Of a stretch of DNA of 64,000 nucleotides, positions 39,205 through 48,252 are shown piece after piece. This DNA is from Marinomonas sp. TW1 (GTDB lineage Bacteria > Pseudomonadota > Gammaproteobacteria > Pseudomonadales > Marinomonadaceae): NCBI RefSeq assembly GCF_001625355.1, contig NZ_JSEE01000015.1, positions 1-64,000 of the forward strand, given 5' to 3'. The stretch's first letter is position 1. Every line of letters starts with the position of its first letter. The position numbers and the translations under genes were made by a program. The notes beneath the pieces were generated by a model. That model ran no database searches. It was not told the DNA's origin and saw nothing but the letters and a program-made list of their open reading frames with translations.

Positions 39205-39659
39205 ATGATCATCAAGATAATTTTTCGAGTCAAGGTACGTCAGGTGCCGGTTTTTTTTCATTGCGCGCTTTTATTGTTAGCTTAGTTATCGCACTTATTG
39301 TGCCATTGCTAATTGCAGGGGGTTTAAAAGAAGACATTGCCACAAACTACCTAGTTTACTTTGGTTTTGTTCTAGTATCGGTTTACCTTGGTACTATGGT
39401 AAGTCAAATTCGTGTGTCTGGATCGGCTGGTCATGAAGATGACGATGATGACCGCGAGCAAGGCACTGTGAAGTGGTTTAACTCTTCAAAGGGCTTTGGT
39501 TTTCTAACGATGGAAAACGGTGACGATGTATTTGTTCATTACCGTGCGATTCGTGGCCGTGGCCGTCGATTCCTAGTTGAAGGTCAACTTGTTCGCTTTT
39601 ATGTCACTGAAGGTGAAAAAGGTAAGCAAGCTGAAAACGTATCCATTGTTCGCGGCTAA
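39201..39659 (+). CDS. Membrane-anchored cold-shock-domain protein
   Basis: The 152-residue protein has two predicted N-terminal transmembrane helices (~21-42 and ~49-68), a highly acidic linker ([11 protein letters not shown], ~75-85) and a CspA-type cold-shock domain (~87-151). RNP1 KGFGFLTM and RNP2 VFVHY are intact, so it should bind single-stranded nucleic acid on the cytoplasmic face of the membrane. Canonical Csp proteins are ~70 residues, soluble and without the membrane part. A 3' hairpin (TCGCG/CGCGA) follows the stop, and tpx starts 29 bases later. The role of the membrane tether is unknown. Confidence 0.88.
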   Translation: MNDHQDNFSSQGTSGAGFFSLRAFIVSLVIALIVPLLIAGGLKEDIATNYLVYFGFVLVSVYLGTMVSQIRVSGSAGHEDDDDDREQGTVKWFNSSKGFGFLTMENGDDVFVHYRAIRGRGRRFLVEGQLVRFYVTEGEKGKQAENVSIVRG

Positions 39660-39688
39660 TTATCGCGATTGAATTTTAAGAGGCAAAT

Positions 39689-40183
39689 ATGGCTCAGGTA
39701 ACATTGAAAGGCAATCCATTTGAAACAGTAGGTACGTTACCTGCTGTTGGAACACAAGCTCCTGATTTTGAATTGGTTAAAACAGATTTGTCTGTGACGA
39801 CATTGGCCGATTATCAGGGCGCTAAATTGGTATTGAATATCTTTCCATCTATAGATACGCCGACTTGCGCAACCTCTGTTCGCAAGTTCAATGAATCAGC
39901 GGCAGCCCTAAAAGGGGTTAATGTGATTTGTGTGTCTGCGGATCTGCCTTTTGCTGCCGCTCGTTTTTGCGGTGCCGAAGGCATTGATAATGTGGATACA
40001 GGTTCTAGCTTCCGTTCTACTTTTGGAGCGGACTATGGTTTGGCTTTTGCCAATGGTCCATTGACGGGGTTGTTGTCTCGTTCCGTTATTGTATTAGACG
40101 AGTCTGGCAAGGTGCTTTATTCAGAGCAAGTTGCAGAGACGGCAGATGAGCCTAACTATGAAGCCGCATTAGCGTCTTTGTAA
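39689..40183 (+). CDS. tpx: Thiol peroxidase (Tpx)
   Basis: The 164-residue atypical 2-Cys peroxiredoxin reduces lipid and other hydroperoxides using thioredoxin. The peroxidatic Cys60 is in SIDTPTCATSVRKFN and the resolving Cys94 in ARFCGAEGI; both match E. coli Tpx spacing. It is followed by a strong bidirectional terminator shared with panD. Confidence 0.96.
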   Translation: MAQVTLKGNPFETVGTLPAVGTQAPDFELVKTDLSVTTLADYQGAKLVLNIFPSIDTPTCATSVRKFNESAAALKGVNVICVSADLPFAAARFCGAEGIDNVDTGSSFRSTFGADYGLAFANGPLTGLLSRSVIVLDESGKVLYSEQVAETADEPNYEAALASL

Positions 40184-40198
40184 TTGTCATGTTCAATA

Positions 40199-40232
40199 AA
40201 AAATCCCAGCCTTTCGGTTGGGATTTTTTTTA
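40199..40232. terminator. Bidirectional terminator between tpx and panD
   Basis: AAATCCCAGCC and GGTTGGGATTT form an 11-pair stem (one G-U) with loop TTTC. It is flanked by T-runs on both strands, so it can end both tpx (rightward) and panD (leftward). Confidence 0.9.
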
Positions 40233-40261
40233 TCTACAGACTCACCTTTAACAAGGTCGAT

Positions 40262-40642
40262 TTAATCTTTTTGCATTGGAATGGTGTTCGTTGATCGCTC
40301 AACACTGTTGTCTTTATTGAGATAAACCAGCTTAGGTTTAAATTGATCAGCTTCTGCTTCATCAAGTTGGCCGTAAGCGGCGATGATGACACGGTCACCG
40401 ACTTGCACACGACGAGCAGCTGCGCCATTCATAGAGATGGTGCCTGAACCAGCTTCAGCTAAAATGACGTAAGTATGGAAGCGTTCGCCATTATCGACAT
40501 TGTAAATATCAATTTTTTCAAATTCACGAAAACCCGCTAATTCGACTAGGTCTTTATCGATTGCACATGAACCGTCGTACCAAAGCTCAGCTTGGGTAAC
40601 GCTGGCCATATGAAGTTTGCCTTTCAAAAGTGTTACTTGCAT
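40262..40642 (-). CDS. panD: Aspartate 1-decarboxylase
   Basis: The 126-residue pyruvoyl enzyme makes beta-alanine for pantothenate and CoA. The self-cleavage site is Gly24-Ser25 in YDGSCAID, which gives the pyruvoyl cofactor at Ser25. [20 protein letters not shown] is the conserved core. The gene stands alone here; panB and panC are not adjacent. Confidence 0.96.
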   Translation of the reverse strand: MQVTLLKGKLHMASVTQAELWYDGSCAIDKDLVELAGFREFEKIDIYNVDNGERFHTYVILAEAGSGTISMNGAAARRVQVGDRVIIAAYGQLDEAEADQFKPKLVYLNKDNSVERSTNTIPMQKD

Positions 40643-40700
40643 TACAGTCTCTCTACTCTTATTTTCTTAGTGCGCTTTTACCTTGTGGGTGCCAGCGATA

Positions 40701-41075
40701 TTACGTCCAAATGAATGGCCCTTCGCCCTGTTGGTTGATTCGCCACCATTGGTCAGGGTCTTGTTCGCCAGCTTCTTCCCATCCTTGATAATTGCAGCGG
40801 ACTTCACAATTTAGGGTGGAGAAGGCTTGTCTAGCGCAAGCCATATCGTCTTCCCAAGGGGTTTTGTCAGAGTCAAACCATACCGACGTAAAGCGCTTTC
40901 CTGCAGCTTGTTCTAAGATGGTGACCTTGATGTCTGTCTGCTGATACTCGAAGGTGAGTTTGGTGCAGACTGCGGTAGGCTGCTTCTTCTCAATGACGTT
41001 GAACTCGCCTTCTAGCCAACGGATGATGTTATCAGTTGGGCAGGATAGTAGGTAAATTTCGATGTCAGTTTGCAT
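40701..41075 (-). CDS. Conserved-looking protein of unknown function
   Basis: The ~124-residue soluble acidic protein starts MQTDIEIYLLSCP and contains DNIIRWLEGEF and a Trp-rich C-terminus (DQWWRINQQGEGPFIW). I do not recognise a family. The start is the second of two ATGs because AAGGG lies at a better distance; the first, at 41084, touches that site. It overlaps the upstream membrane-protein gene by 11 bases and so is probably translated from the same mRNA, behind dapE. Confidence 0.65.
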   Translation of the reverse strand: MQTDIEIYLLSCPTDNIIRWLEGEFNVIEKKQPTAVCTKLTFEYQQTDIKVTILEQAAGKRFTSVWFDSDKTPWEDDMACARQAFSTLNCEVRCNYQGWEEAGEQDPDQWWRINQQGEGPFIWT

Positions 41076-41346
41076 CGTCTTCATCCCTTTTTTGTAGCAT
41101 ATGATAAATCCTTAAGACGCTCATTGACAGATAGCCTGCCATTGTCCAAATAACACCACAGCTCGCTAAGATTAAGCCAAACAGGGCTATGATTTCTTGT
41201 GTTAATGATTCGCTTAATACCCGGTCAGACACCATTAGAACCAAAACGCCAAACACAAAAAGCAAGCCGCCTTGAATCATCTTGATCAAGGCGAGTTTTG
41301 GGCTGTTGCCTAGCTTCATGGCTAATCGGTGGATTTTATCTCTCAT
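41065..41346 (-). CDS. Small two-helix membrane protein, unknown function
   Basis: The 93-residue protein has two hydrophobic helices (~24-43 and ~52-78), a positively charged start (MRDKIHRLAMKLG) and a charged tail (QKRDEDDAN). No family is recognised. It begins 10 bases after the dapE stop in the same direction and overlaps the next unknown gene, so dapE and the two small genes look like one transcript. Confidence 0.65.
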   Translation of the reverse strand: MRDKIHRLAMKLGNSPKLALIKMIQGGLLFVFGVLVLMVSDRVLSESLTQEIIALFGLILASCGVIWTMAGYLSMSVLRIYHMLQKRDEDDAN

Positions 41347-41356
41347 TGTTGAATCG

Positions 41357-42502
41357 TTATTTTGTTTTCACAAATAGGTTTTCTAGAATGTCAGAATACA
41401 CATTGGACAGCTGTTCTAGACTGTTGGCATCTACACATTCGTTGATCTGATGGATGGTGGCGTTTATTGGACCAAGCTCGACAACCTGAGTGCCCATTTT
41501 AGCGATAAAGCGGCCATCAGATGTGCCGCCAGACGTGGATAGTTCAGGTGTGATGCCAACGTTCGTTTCAATTGCTTTGACCATGGCATCAACCAGTTCC
41601 CCAGGCTTAGTTAAGAAAGGAAGGCCGTTGTAAGTCCAGTCAATGTGGTATTCCAATTGATGTTGATCAAGAATGCTTAGTACGCGTTCTTTTAAGGCGT
41701 CAAAATCCAGTTCGGATGAAAAACGGAAATTGAATTGTGCCTTTAATGTGCCAGGGACAACATTGGTTGCGCCAGTGCCGGCTTGGATATTAGAGACTTG
41801 AAAGCTGGTCGGCGGGAAGAAGTCATTGCCATTATCCCAATGTGTGTTAGCCATTTCCGCTAGAGCAGGTGCGGCTAGGTGAATCGGATTTACGGCCAGA
41901 TGAGGATAGGCAACGTGGCCTTGTTTACCATAGACAGTGAGGTCACCGCTAAACGAGCCGCGACGACCGTTTTTGATGATGTCGCCAAGCTGTTTGGTAC
42001 TGGATGGTTCGCCAACAATACACCAATCGACTTTCTCATTGCGTTCCATCAAGGCATCGACGACTCGAGTTGTACCGTCAACAAACGGACCTTCTTCGTC
42101 ACTGGTAATGAGGAAGGAAATTTGTCCTGGATGATTCGGGTGGGCTTGAACAAAGTGTTCCACCGCTGTGATCATCGCGGCTAAGCTGCCTTTCATATCG
42201 GCTGCACCACGTCCATAAAGCATGCCATCAATGATTTCTGGCTGGAAAGGCGGGACTTTCCATTCACTTTCAGGGCCTGTTGGTACGACGTCTGTGTGGC
42301 CTGCGAAACAAAGGTTTGGTCCCGAGTCTCCGCGTTTTGCATAGAAATTTTTCACCTCACCAAAAGGCATTTTTTCGATCTTAAAACCAAGCTTTTCGAG
42401 GCGTTGGATCATCACATCCTGGCAGCCTGCATCTTCTGGTGTAACGGAAGGGCGGGAGATAAGATCTATGGCAAGTTTTAGGGTAGGAGACAAGTCAGAC
42501 AT
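41357..42502 (-). CDS. dapE: Succinyl-diaminopimelate desuccinylase
   Basis: The 381-residue M20-family zinc hydrolase removes succinate from N-succinyl-LL-DAP, giving LL-DAP for lysine and peptidoglycan. It has metal-binding [11 protein letters not shown] and [11 protein letters not shown], catalytic Glu in [12 protein letters not shown], and the C-terminal [13 protein letters not shown]. It is in the dap cluster with dapD and dapC but separated from them by a small opposite-strand lipoprotein gene. Confidence 0.96.
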   Translation of the reverse strand: MSDLSPTLKLAIDLISRPSVTPEDAGCQDVMIQRLEKLGFKIEKMPFGEVKNFYAKRGDSGPNLCFAGHTDVVPTGPESEWKVPPFQPEIIDGMLYGRGAADMKGSLAAMITAVEHFVQAHPNHPGQISFLITSDEEGPFVDGTTRVVDALMERNEKVDWCIVGEPSSTKQLGDIIKNGRRGSFSGDLTVYGKQGHVAYPHLAVNPIHLAAPALAEMANTHWDNGNDFFPPTSFQVSNIQAGTGATNVVPGTLKAQFNFRFSSELDFDALKERVLSILDQHQLEYHIDWTYNGLPFLTKPGELVDAMVKAIETNVGITPELSTSGGTSDGRFIAKMGTQVVELGPINATIHQINECVDANSLEQLSNVYSDILENLFVKTK

Positions 42503-42581
42503 TCTTTACCTTTGTGTTGGTTTTAGCTACTTTATAAAAGATTCTGTTACTATAACAGGAGATTTGTATAAAGGTGGGATT

Positions 42582-42779
42582 ATGAAGCTAGGTGTTGTCA
42601 TTTTATTGAGTTCTGTTGTCGCTGGTTGCAGCTTTTTTGGACCACAACCCGTCATTCAGGAATCTTTTTTCGTTCCCGTAATTCGTTCAGATGTATCGAC
42701 ATCAGGATACACTCCAACCGTTACGCCTATGACTCAAAGAAAGGAAGCTCCTCGCATTTACACCCCAGTTCTACGTTAA
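42582..42779 (+). CDS. Tiny lipoprotein on the opposite strand inside the dap cluster
   Basis: The 65-residue protein has a lipobox VAGC (Cys16) and a proline-rich mature part rich in Val, Thr and Arg (QPVIQESFFVPVIRSDV). AAAGGTGGG precedes the ATG, a better start than the longer open frame upstream. The +2 Ser favours the outer membrane. Its function is unknown. It is divergent from dapE and overlaps the 3' end of the ArsC-like gene by 4 bases. Confidence 0.65.
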   Translation: MKLGVVILLSSVVAGCSFFGPQPVIQESFFVPVIRSDVSTSGYTPTVTPMTQRKEAPRIYTPVLR

Positions 42780-43120
42780 AGTAAGGTTTGAGTGTATTGC
42801 TCAGCATTAAATCCTAAATACACGTCATCGTTTTTCACAATAAGTGGTCGTTTAATCACTGAAGGCTGTTCAAGCATAAGCGCAACGGCATTGCTTTCAT
42901 TCATATTTTCTTTAACGTCATCGGTTAACTTGCGCCAAGTTGTGCCACGTTTATTGATGACGGCTTCCCAGCCTAGCTTCGCGACCCATGTGGCAGCAAG
43001 TTCGGCATTCACGCCTTCTTTTTTGTAATCATGGAATTGATATTCCACTTGGTGCTCATCAAGCCAACGAAAAGCTTTTTTCATCGTGTCGCAATTTTTA
43101 ATGCCATAAATATTTAACAT
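42776..43120 (-). CDS. ArsC/Spx-family reductase-like protein (YffB type)
   Basis: The 114-residue thioredoxin-fold protein has IYGIKNCDTMKKAFRWL with a single active-site Cys and the family C-terminal motif SVIKRPLIV. It is closest to YffB, a glutathione-dependent thiol reductase of unclear substrate rather than a true arsenate reductase. It commonly lies next to dapE or dapD, as here. Confidence 0.88.
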   Translation of the reverse strand: MLNIYGIKNCDTMKKAFRWLDEHQVEYQFHDYKKEGVNAELAATWVAKLGWEAVINKRGTTWRKLTDDVKENMNESNAVALMLEQPSVIKRPLIVKNDDVYLGFNAEQYTQTLL

Positions 43121-43161
43121 AGCGGACTCCCGTCGTATTCAGGATAAAGACGATTGAGGGT

Positions 43162-43198
43162 AAAAAGATGGCGCTTTAACGTTACATTAAAGCGCCAT
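43162..43198 (-). terminator. Rho-independent terminator of dapD
   Basis: ATGGCGCTTTAA and TTAAAGCGCCAT form a perfect 12-base stem with a 7-base loop. On the minus strand it is followed by CTTTTT. It lies 19 bases after the dapD stop and separates dapD from the ArsC-like gene. Confidence 0.88.
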
Positions 43199-43216
43199 GA
43201 TTTGACTCATTAAAAA

Positions 43217-44254
43217 CTAGTTATGTGCGTGCAATGCTTCGTTTAAAGCAATGGCTGTCTTATTGGTTTTGCATTCAATTGCGCCCGTTTCAGAATTACG
43301 ACGGAACAATAGATCGGATTGGCCAGACAAGTCGCGGGCTTTTACGGTAGAGACAACTTGGTTGTCCTCATCCAGTACGGTTACTTTAGAGCCCGCTGTG
43401 ATGTACAAACCAGACTCAATAGTGCAGCGATCGCCTAGACCGATGCCAATACCAGCGTTAGCGCCAATCAAACATTGCTCACCAACACCAATGACAATGT
43501 TGCCGCCACCAGACAGGGTGCCCATGGTTGAACAGCCGCCGCCTAGGTCAGAACCATTGCCAACCACAACGCCTGCCGAAATACGGCCTTCTACCATGCT
43601 GGTACCAAGTGTGCCGGCGTTGAAGTTAACGAAACCTTCGTGCATTACTGTGGTGCCTTCACCTAAGTGAGCGCCAAGACGGATGCGTGCTGCATCGCCA
43701 ACACGAATACCGGTTGGCACAACAAAGTTAAGCATTTTAGGGAATTTATCCACGCTGAAAACTTCAATGGTACGACCTTCCATGCGAGCGCTTAGTTGGC
43801 GGTCAGCAAGTTCACGGACGTCGATTGGGCCTTCGCTGGTCCAGGCTGTGTTAATCAGTAAGCCGAACATACCATCCAACACGGTGCTGTGTGGTTTAAC
43901 TAGGCGATGAGAGATCAATTGCAGCTTCAAGTAAACTTCAGCTGGATTGCTTGGTGCTTCATCTGTCGCCAAGACACATAGAATAACCGGCTGAGTAGAG
44001 GCTTTCAGGCGGGACGCTAATTCAGCTTGTTCAATGTTACCGGCTTTTAATAGGTTCATGTGAAGGCGGTTTAGGTCGCTTTCCTCTAGAACTAGCGTAC
44101 TGTTGCCGCCTTCATAATTTGTGCTTTCTACTAATGCATCAAGCGTGGTCTTTTCAGCCCCTAAACAAGGCGCTGAATAAAAGACTTCAAGCCAGTCGCC
44201 TTCTTTGTTTTGAGTGCCGATACCAAGACCGAATGCAAAAATTGAGTTACTCAT
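43217..44254 (-). CDS. dapD: Tetrahydrodipicolinate N-succinyltransferase
   Basis: The 345-residue protein is the long, Pseudomonas-type DapD. Its left-handed beta-helix has hexapeptide repeats (RIRLGAHLGEGTTVMHEGF, then GVVVGNGSDLGGGCSTMG). It transfers succinyl from succinyl-CoA to tetrahydrodipicolinate, committing it to the succinylase route to meso-DAP and lysine. It lies 35 bases after dapC in the same direction and ends in its own terminator. Confidence 0.95.
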   Translation of the reverse strand: MSNSIFAFGLGIGTQNKEGDWLEVFYSAPCLGAEKTTLDALVESTNYEGGNSTLVLEESDLNRLHMNLLKAGNIEQAELASRLKASTQPVILCVLATDEAPSNPAEVYLKLQLISHRLVKPHSTVLDGMFGLLINTAWTSEGPIDVRELADRQLSARMEGRTIEVFSVDKFPKMLNFVVPTGIRVGDAARIRLGAHLGEGTTVMHEGFVNFNAGTLGTSMVEGRISAGVVVGNGSDLGGGCSTMGTLSGGGNIVIGVGEQCLIGANAGIGIGLGDRCTIESGLYITAGSKVTVLDEDNQVVSTVKARDLSGQSDLLFRRNSETGAIECKTNKTAIALNEALHAHN

Positions 44255-44289
44255 GTATTTATCTCCAACTGAGTTTTATAGCTAAGGGG

Positions 44290-45477
44290 TTATCTGCGAC
44301 TGAGGAAGGCTTTTATTCTGTGTGCCGCCTCAGTGCATTCTGATTCTTCGGCAACCAATGCCATACGAGCATGCTGGCTACCAGGATTGTGTCCGTTTAC
44401 GTCACGACCAAGGTAGCTGCCAGGTAATACCAACACGGCTTCTTCTTGGTATAACGCTGTACAGAACGCTTCGTCAGATATGGTCAGCTGTGGCCATAAG
44501 TAGAATCCTGCTTCGGGCTTGCTGACCTGCATGACGGGTTCGAGTATGTCTAACACCGCGTCGAATTTACGGGTATAAATTTGACGGTTTTCGATCACGT
44601 GCTGTTCATCATTCCACGCTGCAATAGAGGCCATCTGATGATGGATTGGCATAGCACAGCCTTGATAGGTGCGATACAGCAAGAAAGGTTTAAGTATGTT
44701 GGCATCGCCTGCTACAAATCCTGATCTGAGACCGGGTAGATTCGAGCGTTTGGAAAGTGATTGGAAAATCAAACAATGCTTATAATCTAAGTGGCCTAAT
44801 TGCTGGCAAGCTTCTAATAGTCCTAGTGGTGCGTCTTCACCGAAGTAAATCTCTGAGTAACATTCGTCCGCAACGATGGTGAAGTTAAACTGTTTGGCTT
44901 TTTCAATAAGAAAAGCGTATTCCTCTAAGGTCGTAATGGTGCCACTAGGGTTGTTCGGCGAGCAAACAAATAAGATTTCGCAACGAGTCCAAACCTCATC
45001 GGTTACGGCTCGGTAATCGATTTTATATTGGTTGTTGGCATCGCATGGCAGGAAATGGCGATCGGCGCCTGCCAGAATCGCGGCACCTTCATATATTTGG
45101 TAAAAAGGGTTAGGACTAATCACGAGTGGAGAGGTTTTTTCTCCGACCAATGTTTGGGTAATAGCGAACAGGGCTTCACGTGTGCCAGTGACAGGCAACA
45201 CTTGAGTGTCAGGGTTTAGATCGTCCAATTGGAAGCGTGTTTTGGTCCAGTCACTGATGGCTTGGCGTAATGCGGCTTCCCCTTTGGTACTCGGATATTT
45301 GCTCACACCATTAAGGTTATTGGCCAGAGCTTCCATTGCCACTTGAGGTGCCTGATGTTGTGGCTCTCCAATGGTCAGTTTGATCAGCGTTTTATCTGGG
45401 TTAGGCTGTATGCCTTCTAAGAGCTCAGCTAACTTCTGAAATGGATAAGGATGTAAGGAATCAATAAATGGGTTCAT
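44290..45477 (-). CDS. dapC: Succinyldiaminopimelate transaminase
   Basis: The 395-residue class I PLP aminotransferase has the PLP Lys in FQSLSKRSNLPGLRSGF and the substrate region CSPNNPSGTITTLEEY. It makes N-succinyl-LL-DAP from its keto precursor, between the DapD and DapE steps. The ATG at 45477 (MNPFIDSLHPYPFQKL) is the family start and lies 7 bases after glnD; the longer frame overlaps glnD. Confidence 0.93.
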   Translation of the reverse strand: MNPFIDSLHPYPFQKLAELLEGIQPNPDKTLIKLTIGEPQHQAPQVAMEALANNLNGVSKYPSTKGEAALRQAISDWTKTRFQLDDLNPDTQVLPVTGTREALFAITQTLVGEKTSPLVISPNPFYQIYEGAAILAGADRHFLPCDANNQYKIDYRAVTDEVWTRCEILFVCSPNNPSGTITTLEEYAFLIEKAKQFNFTIVADECYSEIYFGEDAPLGLLEACQQLGHLDYKHCLIFQSLSKRSNLPGLRSGFVAGDANILKPFLLYRTYQGCAMPIHHQMASIAAWNDEQHVIENRQIYTRKFDAVLDILEPVMQVSKPEAGFYLWPQLTISDEAFCTALYQEEAVLVLPGSYLGRDVNGHNPGSQHARMALVAEESECTEAAHRIKAFLSRR

Positions 45478-45484
45478 GTTTTCT

Positions 45485-48178
45485 TTAATCCGTCGCTTGC
45501 GAAAAGCGGTCAATTTTTTCTTTTAATAGGTTACAAATGGAGTCCATACGCTGCGGATCACTGATCAGCTCACCTTGGTCATCGGTGATGTAAAATGTGT
45601 CTTCTACGCGTTCGCCCAGGGTCGCAATCTTAGCTTTGTGCAGCATGATGTTATGGTTCATAAAGAATTGGCCGATTAGGGCTAATAACCCAGGACGATC
45701 AGGGGCTGTCACCTCTAGAGCGGACCATACTTCTTCTGCTTGACTGACAAAATGCGCGGTTGATGGTGAATTGAAAATCTTCAAGATTCTTGGTGTGTGA
45801 CGTTGTACCACACTGCCATAAGAAGAAGGGTTTTCCAGTTGCTCCATCAAGGTGTCTTTTATCAAATCAATGCGCTGTTTATCAAGGTATAGATTCTTGT
45901 CCGCTTCATTGCTGTCCATGACCACAAAGCTGTCTAAAGTGTAATTGTCGCTGGTATGGCTAATTTTTGCGTCTAGAATGGTCAGCCCCAATTGCTCAAA
46001 AATGGCGGCCGTGACGGCAAATAAATGTTCGCTGATGGGGGTGTAGATAAAAATTTTGCTGGCCCCTGAAAAGTTTCTGCCTCCTAGGGGGGTAATCGCA
46101 ATCAGGGGTTTATCACTCGGCCTGTGGCGTATAATGGCTTCGGTATTCCACGCGATTTCATCCCCATTTGAGCGAATGAAGTATTCCTCTTCAATGGTGT
46201 CCCAAATGGCTTCGGCTTCGGCAATATCGACATTGCGTTCAATAATAATTTCCAGCGCTCTTTGTTTGTGTTCATCACTGATGGTTTCGGCATCAATGGG
46301 GGAGTCGAGACCGCGGCGCAGGGCGCGCTTCGTTTCCAAATAGAGTTGACGCATCAATGAGGCTCGCCAACTATTCCACATGGTTGGATTGGTCGCGTTA
46401 ATGTCGGCAACCGTTAAGATGAAGAGGTAATCTAGGTGTTCTTGATCTTTGACATAGCTGGCAAATTCCCAAATAACCTCTGGATCGGATATGTCTTTAC
46501 GTTGTGCGGTGACCGACATAAACAAGTGATTGCGAACCAACCAGATGACGAGTTCCGTATCGCGTTTCGATAATCCGTGTCGCTCACAAAAGAGTTGTGC
46601 ATCAACACAGCCCAGTTCAGAGTGATCGCCGCCACGCCCTTTGGCTATGTCGTGATATAAGCCAGCAATATAGAGCAGTTCAACTTTTGGAACGTGGCGA
46701 ATCGCTTGCGCAGAAATCGGGAATTTGTGTTTAAACTCAGCTAGCCATAAGCGGCGCAAATTTTCGATCAGTTGTAGGGTGTGCGCATCGACTGTATAAA
46801 TGTGGAACAAGTCATGTTGCATCTGACCAATGATGGCGCCAAATTCTGGTAAGTAGCGCCCCAAAAGTCCAAGGTGTTTCATTGAACGTAGGATGCTGGT
46901 AAGTCGATAGCGGCTGGCAATAATGTCTAAAAATAAGTCAGTGTTGACCTTGTTGTTGCGGAAGTCATCGTCAATCAAATCCAAGCTGTCGCGTAATTGG
47001 CGCATGGTATTGGCGCGAATGCCGCGAATGTTTTCATACTCACCGAACAGAACATAGAGTTCCAGCATGCAGGATGGATTGTCTTGGAATAAGTGGCTAG
47101 AACGAGCTTCTAGCTGACCATTGGCAATTTGAAAGCGATCATTAATGACTTCAATGTTGTCTTTCTCATCGCTGCTTAGAAAAGATTCTTCAAAATGCTG
47201 CAGTAGGAGATCGTTTAATTGTTGAATGGCCGCGACACTTTGATAATAGCCCTGCATAAAGCGTTCAACGTTGCGTTTTAAATCATCATCATCGAAACCG
47301 AAGAGTTTTGCTAAGGTGCGTTGATGATCAAATAGCAGGCGATCTTCTTTGCGCCCGGCGATCGTGTGCAGTGCCCAGCGAATGCGCCACAAGTGACTGA
47401 CTGCGCCTTTGATTTGAATGTATTCGTCTTCTGAAAGGAATTCTTTGTCAATTAATGCGCTGAGTCTATGGGTATGAAGGTGACGTTTAGCAACCCAGTC
47501 AATGACTTGCATGTCACGTAAACCGCCCGGACATTCTTTTAGATTTGGCTCTAGGTTGTAGGCCGTATTTTGATATTTGCCATGACGCTGTTTCTGCTCT
47601 TGTAGCTTGGCTTCATAAAACGAGCGACCATCCCACATTTTGTCGGTATCGATGTTTACTTGCAGTTTGCTCAATAAGCTTTCTGGTCCGCTCAGAGTGC
47701 GAGATTCGATCAAGTTGGTAATGATGGTGATGTCTTGCTTGGCGATATCAGTGCATTCATCCAGACTGCGTACACTGTGGCCGATGTCTAAATTGATGTC
47801 CCACAAGAAGGTGATGAAAGCCTCAAGCTTGTCTTTCGGTGCAGAGGTTTCGTTCTCAATCAGAATCAACAGGTCAATGTCCGATTTCGGGTGCAGCTCA
47901 CTGCGTCCATATCCACCCACGGCGACTAAGCTAACGTGCTTTTCGACATCCAGTCCTTTGGCTTTCCAAGCAGCTTGTAATACCTCATCAAAAAAAGCAG
48001 AGAGACCTTTAACCAGTTTCTCAATCGGGTAGAGAGTGTGAAATAGGTCGTTATAGGCGTTGGTTTTTTCTTCAATAATGGCTTTGTAGCGAGGAATCGA
48101 GCATTCAGCTTGGGAAAGCTCGTGTTTTTCTTCATTTGAAAGAAGTGGCGGAGCGTCTGGAAAAGCAGGGAAGTCCAT
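45485..48178 (-). CDS. glnD: Bifunctional uridylyltransferase / uridylyl-removing enzyme GlnD
   Basis: The 897-residue nitrogen sensor modifies PII. It has an N-terminal nucleotidyltransferase domain (GGYGRSELHPKSDIDLLIL with the metal Asp pair), a GlnD linker domain, an HD domain (GLYHDIAKGRGGDHSELG) for UMP removal, and two C-terminal ACT domains (~710-780 and ~820-890) that bind glutamine. It lies between map and dapC in the Pseudomonas-like order. Confidence 0.96.
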   Translation of the reverse strand: MDFPAFPDAPPLLSNEEKHELSQAECSIPRYKAIIEEKTNAYNDLFHTLYPIEKLVKGLSAFFDEVLQAAWKAKGLDVEKHVSLVAVGGYGRSELHPKSDIDLLILIENETSAPKDKLEAFITFLWDINLDIGHSVRSLDECTDIAKQDITIITNLIESRTLSGPESLLSKLQVNIDTDKMWDGRSFYEAKLQEQKQRHGKYQNTAYNLEPNLKECPGGLRDMQVIDWVAKRHLHTHRLSALIDKEFLSEDEYIQIKGAVSHLWRIRWALHTIAGRKEDRLLFDHQRTLAKLFGFDDDDLKRNVERFMQGYYQSVAAIQQLNDLLLQHFEESFLSSDEKDNIEVINDRFQIANGQLEARSSHLFQDNPSCMLELYVLFGEYENIRGIRANTMRQLRDSLDLIDDDFRNNKVNTDLFLDIIASRYRLTSILRSMKHLGLLGRYLPEFGAIIGQMQHDLFHIYTVDAHTLQLIENLRRLWLAEFKHKFPISAQAIRHVPKVELLYIAGLYHDIAKGRGGDHSELGCVDAQLFCERHGLSKRDTELVIWLVRNHLFMSVTAQRKDISDPEVIWEFASYVKDQEHLDYLFILTVADINATNPTMWNSWRASLMRQLYLETKRALRRGLDSPIDAETISDEHKQRALEIIIERNVDIAEAEAIWDTIEEEYFIRSNGDEIAWNTEAIIRHRPSDKPLIAITPLGGRNFSGASKIFIYTPISEHLFAVTAAIFEQLGLTILDAKISHTSDNYTLDSFVVMDSNEADKNLYLDKQRIDLIKDTLMEQLENPSSYGSVVQRHTPRILKIFNSPSTAHFVSQAEEVWSALEVTAPDRPGLLALIGQFFMNHNIMLHKAKIATLGERVEDTFYITDDQGELISDPQRMDSICNLLKEKIDRFSQATD

Positions 48179-48231
48179 ACAAAAGCCTCGAAGAATGGAT
48201 ACGGTTGATCTGAGGGTTAGTGAATTGAAAC

Positions 48232-48252
48232 CGCGCTTCTATGCGAAGCGCG
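48232..48252 (-). terminator. Hairpin at the end of map
   Basis: CGCGCTTC and GAAGCGCG form perfect 8-base arms with a 5-base loop. They overlap the map stop codon and lie before glnD. The T-run on the minus strand is poor, so it may be an attenuator or RNA-stabilising stem rather than a full terminator. Confidence 0.4.

Noticed and set aside
42776..43120. True arsenate reductase
   Set aside because: The sequence and the dap-cluster context fit the YffB-like branch, and no ars genes are nearby.
43251..43670. 139-codon open frame on the + strand opposite dapD
   Set aside because: It is Ser/Pro-rich with no family motifs and lies fully within a clearly coding dapD gene. It is a composition shadow.
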